64,000 bases of DNA. Origin: Phoronis australis. Lineage: Eukaryota; Phoronida; Phoronidae. Position 1 is the first letter of the stretch; every line of letters starts with the position of its first letter. The stretch lies in NCBI GenBank assembly GCA_002633005.1, contig NMRA01000151.1, positions 1 through 64,000 of the forward strand, written 5' to 3'. Positions 23,734 to 36,900 of this stretch are shown piece by piece. The notes under the pieces are model-generated. The model was not told the DNA's origin. It was given only the letters and a program-made list of their open reading frames with translations, and did no database searches. Position numbers and translations under genes: made by a program.

Positions 23734-24871
23734 CCACTGACCTCCTGGCTTGGCAACCAAACTATTGAAATGGAGCAATATGAAGTGGTCCATGTGTCTG
23801 TCCACAGTGAGATCCTCCATAACCATGATCCTAGATCAGTCTCTTGGCAGTAGGAACATTTGACGTATTTCTACGACAAATTGCTCAATTTGAGAGATGA
23901 ATAATCAATGCTTTGTTTGTAGAGTACAATTCAAATATGGAGGTATTCATTAAAGTCACTTCAATGACAGGTCTAAATTTCAGCATGATTCATGTCATCA
24001 CGCGATTCACTATCCTGTAAATATAAGACCATAACTAGCCTTTTGGTATATACCGCTAAAAAGTAACTAGTGTAATCTGTAAACAGTGACAGAAAAAATC
24101 TAAATGGCCACAGACGCATTGGCTCAACATTGCACAAGACTCACTTGATATCAACATAATGTTGATGCACAAAAAGCCAAAACATCACTAAAGACAAATC
24201 AAAGAGTAGGTCAAATAACCAACTGAATTGAAACTGAAACTTGTTGCAAATGCGCAAACTTTTGCCAAATTTTGTTTGGTAATAGCTACACCATGCAAAC
24301 CATGCTAAACCTTAAGTAAATTTTCCTGAAATACTATTTATGTCGAGAAAATTGACAAAATGAAATCTCATCTGTAAGCCGCATTGTGTCCCAAACTGAA
24401 TTTTTTTTAAAGTATGGTAATTCTATGTAGTTCAGGGATACAAGGCCATTGAGGCATTTCCAAAAAGGCATAGAAAATTATAAAACAGTTTAAAATTGCT
24501 TTCCTTAACAATTCACTCTTCTCAACACTGTATCATTATAGAACAAACCATGAGTGACTTCACTCACATCAGACTTATTCAAAAACACTGACTTAGGATC
24601 ACCTTTGCACTCATCAATGTATTTTGTTTTTAACCCAAATGAGCGTTGCACAGCAACTCCAATAAGCATCAAGATGCATAGCAAGATCAAAATGAAATAT
24701 AAGTGCAAGTGCACCAGTATTAGGGTACACTGACACAAGAACTAAAAAGGAACCAAGAATTCCATATAATCCTCAGACAAAGCAGACGTCATGTTAGTTG
24801 ACAAAAAAGCATACATCTGCACATCTTGAACCGATGACTTGACGAATCTTCAATACTAGTAGAGCTGTTTA

Positions 24872-24982
24872 TCACTTCATGAGCAGTTTGTACAACATAT
24901 CAGATTTACAAGTCTCTTTCTCCTGCTCCAAAATGAACAACAGGTCCCTGAGGTTGACTCGTTTAATTCTGGGCCGCAACAA
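24872..24982 (-). CDS. TAF4: TAF4 terminal coding exon N with stop
   Basis: The acceptor is GTTTTTCAG (24983-24985). The exon then encodes LLRPRIKRVNLRDLLFILEQ, EKETCKSDMLYKLLMK and TGA at 24872-24874. RVNLRDL and the LLYK-like ending are the conserved C-terminus of TAF4. It starts in phase 0, matching the donor of exon M. It was not visible as a methionine-started frame. Only one copy exists in the window. Confidence 0.93.
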   Translation of the reverse strand: MLRPRIKRVNLRDLLFILEQEKETCKSDMLYKLLMK

Positions 24983-27900
24983 CTGAAAAACAATGTCCAG
25001 TCAAGTAACGCACTCAAAATATAAGGAACTCAAAAACACATGTCAATATTTACACATTCAGTTTTACATAAATTTTCTAACCAACTCCAGCATTGAGTTA
25101 ATATTTTGAAAGTAAATAATAAAATGTGCACAAACATGGTGAAATTGTCTAATGCAAACTACCGGTATACACAAGAAAAGAAATCCGAAAAATCACAACA
25201 AACTGAGTTTCACATTTCATCCATAGAATCACCAGTTACTGAAATTCTCACACTAGTGACACCTTTTGGTATTTTTTTACTTTCGGAACAGGATAAGCAG
25301 TGACAACTAAGAACATCAACAACACGACCAGGCAATTCAATATACTTAGGCCTCAAAACCCCAGAAGACAAACCCAAAGTTAGGTCACCTACGATTAGAT
25401 AGTGTGCTTTCCAAGGCTCGATAGTAATGTTTTGTTTTGGCACAACTGACAAACTTGCAGTCAAATATTTATCAACAATTGTTTTATATATCTGCAGCTA
25501 GTAAGTGAGAATTCACAAGTTCCCTGTAACTCAGATGATACACCGATCGTAAATCACACACACTGACATAAATTGTAAACCCTTATTAGGTCTCTGGATG
25601 CACACTGTGCCTGAGGGTGGGTATGGTGAATATCAGGACACTTTCTCTTGGCATTGCTCTGTGATGCTCTGTAATGCTCTGTGATGCAGTAAGTCATCTA
25701 CATATGTCATGTATGGAAACAAGAGCAACGCAGAGCATTCAAAAGTGCACACAATTGCAACGCAAATGGTGTGCTTTTAATGTTGTTTTCAGTATCATAA
25801 AAATGACAATTACACGGCACAGAATATGTCAAACCCGTTTAAAATTGGGAAAGCGTCGCTGTCTCTCTATTACAAAAAAATTTGTCAAATTTCATGAAAA
25901 TCCATCAAGAAACTCCAAATGTACAGAGGCAGGCGCAAAAAAATTGCCATTAGAAGACACACCGGTATTCGAATCCGTCCATCTGATGTCAAGTTAATAA
26001 GAACAGACATGAAAAAAAGTATGTTGTACAGCGTTTAGTAGATACAGCTACAGATGCAAAAATGATGTCACTAGGGAGCACCAGTTACATTGGACCGATC
26101 TGAAAATCCACATAAGTCATGCACATGTTAGTGGGAACACATTTGCCAATTTTCATTACGGTCCTCTGAGCGGTTTGGCCGATAGAGAAGCAAAGGGAAA
26201 AACGGACTGAAAAATAATCGACCTGGCCAATAGGTGGCACAAAATACGTCAACTCCATCACAGATTGGAAAGATGATGTCATGTTCATAATAGAAACTCG
26301 TTTCCAAATCTTTTGAAGAAAACATCAAGCACCTCAAAGAGATAAAGGCAAAGGTAAAACAATAAATCATCTACTGGGCAGCACAGCGGTAGTCATAGTC
26401 GTCCAAAATCAGGGGCAGCCACTGCCATGTCAATACAAAAGTTCACAAACATCATGCAAAGGAATCGGGAGCTACAGGCATGGTCAAAAAATACAAAATC
26501 ACGCCAAAGGTATCAGAACCATCAAACAAGAGCAATGCAGAGCCCATGAATGCACCGCTAACGGTGTGCTTGTAGGGGTGTTTATTTGGAACAACTAGAT
26601 GGTGCAAAATATGTCGAATCCATCTGAAAACTTGTATGTGTCATCAAACCTATTTACCAAATTTCATAAAAATCCGTCAAGGAACTTGACATAACAGGAA
26701 AACGAAAAAATGAAATTGCCACCAAGAGGCTATAAGCGCAAAAAAACATAACTGCCACTAAGAGGCGCCAAAGTAGATAAAGTCATCAGAAAGTCATCGC
26801 CAGACTTCCTCTTCACATTAGGAACATAATGCCAATTTCCACAATCATTCTTAGAGTGGTTTTGTTGACAGAGGGACAGACGCCAAATAACAAGACTCGT
26901 AAACAGTAAAAATGGCCACAAGGTGGCACAAAATGCCTCGAATTTTACTGAAAACCGGATGATAGCGTCAACTCACTTATAGATGACTAACTGCCAAATT
27001 TTATGAAAATCCAATGATGATCTTTTAAGATACAGAGGTAAATGTAAAAAATTAAAATTGCCACTAGGGGGCACACTGGTATCCCCATATGTCCGCAAGT
27101 CGTCATCCTCAGTTGTCAACTTTATATATATACACCAGCAAAATTCAATAAAGGTCCTGTAGAGCATTAAGGATATACAGCCATGGGTGCAAAAACAAAC
27201 AAAATTGCCACTAGGAGGCGCCATAGTAGTCCAAGTCACACTATTTGTCACGTTGGCAACTGGACGCATGGCTAAAGTACATCCCTGACATAAGACAAGT
27301 TTTGTAAATGACAACCTACATCATCAGACTGACAAACAGTAGGATATACACAGCCAAATGACATAAAAATGTCCAACACATTGATCTATTGGAAATACGC
27401 GGGTCTATTTTTTGTTGGATGAAAATTAAGACCAAAATGACCAAGTATGACAAGGATAAACATTTTATGCATAAAGTCAAAAATCTTTGGAATTTAGTCC
27501 ATCACGTTTCAGTAATCTGATATTAGGGATATTCCTAGACTGCGCCCCGTGCACATTTTTTAAAACACAACACTCTTCCAAAAATGCAAGACTATAGTCA
27601 ACTTACAGCCAGTCTGGTAAAACACGACTCTTGTTCTTATTTCGATTGCCCTTGGGGTTTCTGTTTCACATGTTAAATCTTTACTTACTGTGACGGGACG
27701 TTCGTAACTTTACGCTTATTGTTATTATTATTTAGTTGCAAATGTTCAGTTATTCTTATGCTAATGTCTTTGTTGCGTCTCAGTGCGCCTTTGTTACGTG
27801 GGCATGTGGGTGCGACTGTATGTGTCGGGCACTTCGCTAGCGACAGGCTTAGGAGAAGGGTGTTTCCTTCTTTTGCTTTCATGGAAAGTTGATCGTTATC

Positions 27901-30900
27901 ATGTGCAAATTGAACTGAAACGAATGCCTGGTGAGAGAAAATACATATTCTGAGGTTCAGTGGAGACTTGCTCTGTTACATTACACTATTAAGTCTGCTG
28001 GGCACAGTTTTTGAAAAAAGGCACACTTTTTATCACCATATGCGCCCAAAGGGCACAGGTTCAAACCTGGTCATAAATAACCCTGTGAGATACAATGACA
28101 TAACTTTAATGTCTAGTTCAAACTTCTCTCATCCAATGATAAACAACCCAAAATTTAATAGCTCATTTGCGAGTTTCTCGTTAGTCACTGTGACGTCACC
28201 GGAAAGGGGGCAAAACCCGCCATATTGCTCTTGTTTTGCCCCGAGTCTTTGCTACACACGCTAAAACTTACTGGAGTTCTTATGGTGAATTTTACGCTTA
28301 AAACGTTAAAACAACTTAAGATATGGTAGATGGGTCGTGGAATAACTGTGACTGGACGACGAAAATGTGAACTTGTTATGTTGTACAACGTGCGAAGCTG
28401 ACAACGGACTCACTGAAATTGGAACTTAACCCGCTCTAGGCCTGAAACGCAGGCATACAGGGGCGATAGTGTATCCCCATAAAAAGATATTCACTTCAAA
28501 ATACAGCAAATAAAATCAAATGAAACATGCATATGTGCACATGAAGTTATAATTAACACATACCCTGACTCTGGACACAATTTAGTCTACAAATAACTTG
28601 AGCATATTCATGAAAACCTCGCGGTTCTCTCGAGTTTCTCTCACTAGCCGCCATTTTGAGGAAGTTACGTGAAATCACGCCTGTTGACGAACAAAAAGTC
28701 CAAGGGACACAAATCTTACAAATTTCACTTGATATTTTCTCATGCTATTTTGCAAGTGTCACGCGCCAGGTCACGCGCCAGATCTCGCGCTTCGCTCAGT
28801 CTCGCGCTAGCCTTTGCCTCATACTCACCTGACTCAGTTGAAATACTTGATTGTGGTAATCGCGCGCGCGGACAAAGTTAACAGTAACCACAAAGTGGAG
28901 TTGGAATTCTTCGCCTAAGTCACCTGAATTCCCGTATATATGCTTCATCGAAGATATGTTTAGAAGCAGAAAGAGTCACTGAAGAAAGTAAGAGCCTTTT
29001 AGGTGCTAATTTTAGGTGTAGAATGTATTTTCGACGAGGTGAAAACTTTACCAGTGAGCGGATTTCGCCTACCGCCCGTTTAAAATACACGGGACGAAAT
29101 TAGTACAGAACGCGATAGAACGTATTGTAGTGCGAATCTGAAGTTCATTTGCCATAACAGCAATGCTTTTGGACATTTTTCGAACTAAACGGCTAAAAAC
29201 TCGAAGACAATAACAGAATACACTCCGCTACCGTATTGGGCAAATGACCAAACGACAAGCTTTTGCCCCACTTCCCGTGACGTCACAGTTAAGTCTCACA
29301 TAATCTCGCGTTATTGTTATAAACTCGCAAAAGGCCTATTTGAGATTAGTTCCAATCAGGTGCTATGACTCTGGATCTACCCATGACGAAATAGTCTATT
29401 CCTTACATAAAAAACTTACTGCTCTATTTGGTGTACTGCCAGCAGTGCCAAGCAATGTAGAACCACCCTGTAAAATAGGACAAAACACACCAATGGTTTA
29501 AAATGACATGTTAGGTAGTAACTTTTGATGGTATTCAATGTCAGATGACAAAGCTAATAATAGTGTTGTCATACTCAATTTCACAAGTCAAGTTAAATTT
29601 TACTGGGACCGAGTTTCGAACCCTTCGATGCAGTCCTTGTAGGTGACCAACTGTTGTTTTCACTAATGACACAGTCATCCAAACACGCCCGCTGTGAAAC
29701 TCACCGTTGCTGCATGTTCATCATTCTCAGTTTACAACTAATCCATTTGACCTTGGAAAGATTGGTTTTAATATTTGTCAAATGTAAATTATTACTAAGT
29801 TAATTTCAACACTGATTTCCACACCACTACATGACCCTTGGCCCATATTTACATGACCACATAACTTATGCCAACAACTACACAGACTATAAGACACTGC
29901 CAGGACAAGTTTAAAAATGCATATCTACCTGTCCCGCATCTGATTCAATTTTCCGTTTCTTCCGAGGACCTATGGCATTTAGGGCCGTTAAATTGGCTTC
30001 CCTCTGTCGTACTTCCTCCATCTCAGCTTGTTGTAACTGAAGCAGAGTAATTAGGTAATCAGTTGCCAGCTTAGCAACAAAGCCAGAGCAAAGACATCTG
30101 AGCAGTGTGTCATTGTAGAGTGTAGTGAAAGCCACACACGTATCCTATGGATTCACACAGCATGCTATGCTAGCTGTGGTACTAAACTAGTTGTATTTCA
30201 CCATGTCTAATGATAAATTAGTTACTTTGTTACCAAAGAAATCTAATAAGGTTGTGGGGAACCTCACTGGAAAAGCTCAATTTATAGTCAGTTACCAAAA
30301 ATAGGTGATATTGACTAGAGAAAGTAACTACAGGATTCTGAGAAAACGTTCCCAACCAGTCAATAGAATTATGCTAAATTAAGGTCATGTAAGACTTTAG
30401 CAACAAATCTGTACATGAAGTCTACAAAACTAAAGATTTAACTTAGTAAAAGTATACTGTAAACTCACAGATTAATGCCCATGTCCAGGTAATCACCCAC
30501 CCCTGACTTCTGACAAATTTCGATGTAAGCACTCACTGTTCGGGTAATCACCCATCCCCCACTTGTCCCCCACAAGCCAATGACGACACCAATGTCATCA
30601 TCATCGTCATCATAATCATCATCATTATCATCAAACAATGACGATGAATTGATAAAGAAACAAAAGCTTGTACAACCGGGGTCAATTGACATGAAAGCCA
30701 GGAACGATCAGGCGATAATTTCAATAACTTGAGAACAGCGAGTTGTCAAGAAAGGCTGACATTCTTTTATGTAGAGCTTAGCAAAATCTACACATAAAAC
30801 AATTTTCATAAAGATCCGTCCAAAGGCCTCGAACTATTATTGTGTAAATTTCATATTAATCTTTCATGCGGGTACAGTACCCATGTTGTTCTTGAACCCC

Positions 30901-33900
30901 GGGACGTATAATTGCGCTGGAATCTAAGAAACACACCAGTGTTGGTAAGCAGTAAACCTCGAATAACTCAACAACAGAAGGACAAAGCAAAAAAACAGAT
31001 AAAGCAATCCAGATAACCCTTGACGAGATCTATCTACATACCAAATTTCACCTGAATCCTTCAAAATTTGAGAAAAGGCCAACACAGCAACATCTTTTGT
31101 CAGCTTTTGTCTAAACCAATAGGCCTCTAGCGCTAATGAGGTACATGGTGTGTATGAATATTATGTCAATCAGATGAAAATGCAAATTTTGTTCTCCAAG
31201 TAACGAAAAGGTCACTAGGTGGTGCAACGTAGGTCGAATACCCCTGAAACGCAACAGGTACCATTGTCTATGTGGCATTTAACTTATCTGCTAAATTTAA
31301 TGAACATACATCAAGGTAGTTTGAAGTAATCAAAGCAAACGTAAAAAACAAAATTGTCATTAGGAAGTAGTCAGATTTGTCTCAAAATCCATCTCAATCT
31401 CTTCAATAGAAAACCATACTACAATGAGACACGCGCAAAAAACAAAACTACCACTACATGCATAACAGCAGTTGGACCCTTCGAAAAATTATTATCAACC
31501 ATGCTCTTGTCACAAGGAACAAATATGCCAATTTTCATAATGACCCTGAAAGTGGTTTGGCTGAAAGCAAAACGCACCCCAAAATTCAAGACGGGAAAAC
31601 AGTTCAAATGGCCACTAGCTGGCACAGAATACATCGAATCCATTCCTTTTTGGTGCTGCCACTCATAATTTTGCCAAATTGACCGACACCCATATCAGAA
31701 TCCTGACACGGAAAACTTTACAGCTACGCAAAAATCGCTAGTAAAAATGAAAAAGCAATACATAACTTACACGGCTACTGCCGATGTGGATTAAATGGGA
31801 AAAACAATAATTTAAAATTGGATTCTGATCTTCCTCTTGTTCATGACCATTTTATAGCCTCCTGTCCTCACTTTCGCTTTGTGACCCAACCGACATTCGG
31901 TACTGCCTGGTTTTCTGACAATGCTCAGCAAAGCAATCGAATAGTCACTGACTAGGCGACGATATTGATATTAGTTTTCTAAAAGGGTGAAGTGCCAGCG
32001 AACACTGATGAAATGAGTGGAGAAACGGTTAATTTTATTCATTCCAATGTGTTCATGTTTACAAAAGAGGTTGCACAACAATGTAAATTATATTCCCCTA
32101 AAGAGTCAATAGTTTAATGAACCATATAAACGAGTCTAGTTTTCTCAGTAGTCATCTGCTATGCTGGCAAACACAGATCTAACTGACTTACGTCGAACAG
32201 GAAGAAAAAGATTCACTATACAAGTTGAAACCTAAAATAAGTGAGTGATGATAATATTATGACAGGGTTTGCTAATAACTGAATATTACAAACCTCTTTG
32301 GCTTTTTGCTTTAACTTTAACTGTTCAGGGTCTTCATGTTTGGATCGACTCTGAAAAACAGCACATGTTTGAAAAGGCACAACATAGAACTGATTTAAAG
32401 ATTCTTTAGAAAAGTAACAAACAACTGTTCAATTATTTGAGAAAATAATGGCAGACAGTCTGGTAAACATAAGACAACTCAGGTGGGCTCATTGCACTGA
32501 GCACCTGGAACCATTTTTATGCCTTTGCTGCCTCCTAGCCCATTTATTTGGTTTGAAATAGTTTTCACAATACTTATATTAGAAAACAGTCTTCACTTCG
32601 TGTCTAAAATATTATCTCCATTTATAGAACTGATTATGATACATCTTCACTAAGCAAACTTTTTACCCACATTGAACTTAAACTGCACAAACATCCCCCA
32701 AGAGTACCACTCAGTGGAACCAACACTGACAAGCACATCCACCATGACCAAAACAGTGCAATCATATACTGATTAGGTAAACCTGACCCACCCGCACTAT
32801 TCCCCAACACAGAAAAAATCTATCTTTAACACTTTTACTGCCATGACCCAAAGAATGAAATAGAGAGAAAACTGCTCACCCAGTGCACACAGGGCGCACT
32901 CTATCCTTCATTCGCGATGTACAAACAATGAAGGTACACAACCTGCCCCACATGTAATGAGAGGGGAGCTTACCTTTGCTGCTCTCAACAACATCTCCCT
33001 CTCCTGTTCCTGGTGCCTCTTCTTTTCAAGCTTATCAAGCTCCTCCAAAAACTTCAGCTGTGCCCGCACGTCTTCACTCACTTCAAACCTTGAGTCGCTC
33101 TACAGTCAAAGAACCACTCAAAAAGTCAAACACTCTGTATACCAAGGTTGGGAAATTAAAACCAAACAAATCAGAATACTTTCATTAGATTTTATTACTA
33201 GCCTAGCATAGGTCTCCCAAAATCTACTCAAACATTTCAAAAAGGTACGTAAATAAAAGTATGAAATTAAGACTGACCATAATTTAAAGGCAAAATGAAA
33301 AATGAAAAATCAACAAAGCCTTTGTGACATGTCTTCCAACAATGTCAACAAGTGTATTAGTTGTAGTTTTCAAACATATCATGGGCTTTGGGCAACCTAC
33401 TTTGTAAATCTCTAGTCTGTGTTCAGCTACCGTAGACAATCTCTCTGTTAGGTGTCGCAATCTTTCCTGAGTGGCATGTGAAATTAAGTTGATGACATCT
33501 TGTGGTACATCAGAGAGACCGTGCTTTTTTGCTGAAACAGAAATGGAACAAGTACTATTGGGAAAGCAGAGTGTACAAGCATTTGTCACAGGGTGACCAA
33601 ATTTCCTGCTACAGACTAGGACTGCCACTCAGGGATGAAGGCCACCCTTCCCCCAGCTAAGTCACTGCCATTGTCTCAGGATGTGTGAATTGTTAAGACC
33701 ATAATGATCTTAAATGGTAATGATTGATTTTGAATGAATTAAAATTTGGTGAATCCAGTGTTAAAAAGGTTTTACTTATCTCTCGACAAAATAATTACAT
33801 TGGTTTTAATTCAGAGTGCACCTTTGTTTATCTGTTCAAGACTCACAAAAAATCAGATTCATTTTCAGGTCTGCAAAAGTTAATGAACTGATAATGCTGT

Positions 33901-36900
33901 TGTGACGTTGAATATGACATCAAGGTTACCAACTTCAATAAATGCCTGGAGATGGTCCACCTATATGTTGGTGTAAAATAAACACACAATCAAAAAATGC
34001 TACCTTCAGGAGATATTGCACTAACAACACCTCCAAGAAGAAACTATTTTCTCACTGTGATCTTGAAATCAAGGTCAAGTTTACTAAAATTGCATGGAGC
34101 CTGACGATGCACCACCTACACCTTGGTACAAAATTTGTATCAATCTAATTTCCTTCATGAGATATTGCACCAACATTTTCCAAGTAAAATCTTGACTTTC
34201 TCGCTGTGGCTCTCAAAATGAGGTGAGGTAACCAAAATCGACCGACGCATGGAGATGCCCCACCTACACTTCGGTACAGAATATGAAGAAAATCTAGTAA
34301 GCTTCCTTCTTGAGATATCACATCAACAACATTGTGTCACATATTGACCAATGCTCAGACATGCACTCAAACATCCGTTTAAACAGAGGCTCATGAATAT
34401 TATATCCCCCGTTTCCCACAAACACGTGAGGAGGACAAAGAGACATACAGGTCATGATTCAGGTGACAAACTCAAGGGTTTTGTGATTGGTTCTCTACAT
34501 CTTATTTTCAATCACGATTTTACAACTAGGGAAGTTAACATAAATTGCAGTTGGTTTCTCTTGCCGTCACAAAGTGAATATGTTATTGGTGCCAACACCA
34601 AAATCTGAATTATAGCTGAATATCTCGAGATAAAAAACTATAAACAAAACTATTTTGAAAAAAGTTCCTAGTCGACTACAACTACTAGTGAGACACTACA
34701 ATGTGGTCATAATCACCTCATTTAGCAAATTTCATTTTCCTAAGTGAAAATCAGTGGTCTAGTATTCACATATGGAAATATACATTTATTATGATCATAC
34801 TATAGATATCAAGATTTTAAACAGTGACGGCACATACTACTCACCTATAAATGATACCCTCTGCACCAGAGGGCCACTGTGCAAAAAACTCTCATCTTTG
34901 CACGACCTTGACTGTGAGCCAATGAAGTCCGCATTAGCCGTTGCTAGGATGTTACGGCTTTCTTCAGAAAGGTTGACTCCGCCCATAGTTGCCACATCAT
35001 TGATATCATCGTCATCCCTTGAAACAGGATGTGACAGGCATTCTGAACAACTTGACAAGAACATAGTTACCATGCATCATAGTTCAAACCACATCAGTCA
35101 CATTATTCCGCAGACTAACACGTATTTCTGTTTACCCTGTATAATATTTGTAGAGTGTATCAACTGTCTTATGTGCTTTAATACAGAGGAGCCTGCTTAA
35201 TAACATATACCCTGGGTTTTGTCATAAATTATTATAATACATGGGAAATTCCACTTAATAGCAGGTTCTGGCATGGTGATGATCTTAACCACTCTTACAT
35301 GCTGATCATGCTATGTGGAAATTCTGAGAGTAAAGGCCTTTTCACACTAACATCGATGTGTCGATAATTCCCGGATTTGCGGTCAGAATGAACGGTAAAT
35401 TGCCGTCCTGGATTGAAGTTAACAGCGCCAGTTAACTTCGCAGTAAACAGGTGGATTTAACAGTGAAGTGTCGACACAGAGGTGCAGTATGAACAGTCAA
35501 CTTAAATCCCGCCGAAGTGTGCCACTGTTATAGTTAACAATTAAAGAGCAATGATGCCCCTAATAGTTGCTAGTATTTTGTTCAAATAATCACCAATCGA
35601 ATTAGAAATTTTTAGCACAATGTAAATGGTCCCATACTGTCACATTAAAAAAATCTTAGCGAGCACCCGATGCATCAGTGATTACTTTGATGACAACAGT
35701 ATCACCTACAGTTTACTTCGATGTCCATTATCTACCGAAGCCGGTATGAACGGTTCAGTTAACTTCGCAAGTTACGTCAGTGCTCCGCTCAGGTAAATTG
35801 AATTAAGTTTGTAAGATAGAAAACCGAAGACAAGTTAATGAGTGGGTGAGAAACAATTTTGCTGATTTTTTAACTACAGTATCCCAGAATACGATAATAA
35901 ATCGTGACATTACGTAGGTTATTTTACATGGGTTCAATGGTAAATCTTTGGTATTTTTTTGACATTTCATAACTATTAACAAGTATATTCTATTATTCAG
36001 TGTGACATTAAGGTTATCTTAAACCTTATTTAGTGGCCTCCTTTCCAACTTTTATATCAAAAAACTAAGCTTTGTCAACAAGTAGAAGTATATATTTTCT
36101 GAAAGAAAAAAGATCAGGAGATATAAAAATGTGTTTTATATTGATGTGATATTATCGTTATTATGTTTACACCTTTTTAAGTAAATATTTCATTTTTAAG
36201 AAAGGTACGTTCATAGCAAAATAACCCTCGCTAGATTTTAGCAAAACCTTTTTTAAATGAAAACTTCACCAGTTACCTCAAAAAATACTCCTAGGAATTT
36301 TCGTCTTTTCGTTTGGTTTCTATGACAAATCAACTCGCAAAACATAAAGTTAGTATTCTTGTAAAAAATAGCAGTCGTATTCGTCTGTTACATTACGCAA
36401 AAACTAGGCTTTTATATCACAAANNTACATGTTTGGGGAAAAGAGCATGGTGAGGTAATTCTTAACCTTCATGAAGTCCCTTCAAGTTGATTTCATGAAA
36501 CTGTTTTGCTACTTGTATCAATTGTAAACCCATGAAAATATATTACATTTTCTGAATTCACAGTGACTGAATAGTCATACTGACTCATGCCTTGAAATGT
36601 TGCAAGTCGTTATAAATTCAAAGGACTGCCATTTTTGTGAAAATTGCATTTTGATGGTGCCTTACAATTTGTAATTACTGTTAAACAACAGAAAGATTGT
36701 CCATCATTTTTAAATGACTCAAGTCTTCATATCTTCTATTAGAAGAAAAATTAAAAGTCTGAGAAATGGTTAACTCAACCTTAGACTAGAAGCTTGACAG
36801 ACCCATGAACCTGTAATCGGACTTTAAAATTAAAGGGCTTGAAAATGGGTAACAAAGGTTTGAAGTTGTCTCAAAAAACTTGTATATTTTGCAGACAAGT

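Larger units (their letters stand above)
21906..24871 (-). other. probable TAF4 3' UTR and downstream flank
   Basis: This stretch follows the TAF4 stop codon and holds no recognisable coding exon. Minus-strand AATAAA signals occur at 23080-23085 and 22736-22741, but the real cleavage site cannot be chosen from sequence. Two small inverted-repeat elements lie inside it. A 98-codon minus-strand frame at 22074-22370 resembles no family I know. Confidence 0.4.
27492..36423. repeat. segmental duplication or uncollapsed haplotype, copy 1
   Basis: This block matches 39009-48894 through TAF4 exons I to M and their introns. The left edge is seen in the shared word TTTAGTCCAT and the right edge coincides with the NN at 36424. 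In the last 1.65 kb (from about 34770) I count only about three mismatches to copy 2. Further left the copies differ by many substitutions, small indels and whole insertions. Confidence 0.9.

Noticed and set aside
25210-25464. 84-codon minus frame in the terminal TAF4 intron
   Set aside because: It looks protein-like in places but matches no family I know and is not needed for a phase-0 join of exons M and N.
29590-29720. tRNA-like B-box (GGGTTCGAAACTC, minus strand), also at 39690-39820
   Set aside because: No cloverleaf or A-box at the right distance; at most a tRNA-derived SINE tail.
30465-30692. Asp-run minus frame
   Set aside because: It translates an imperfect TCATCA simple repeat in a TAF4 intron.
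34772-35200. 142-codon plus frame, present in both duplication copies
   Set aside because: It is antisense to TAF4 exon I; conservation between copies reflects the whole duplicated block.
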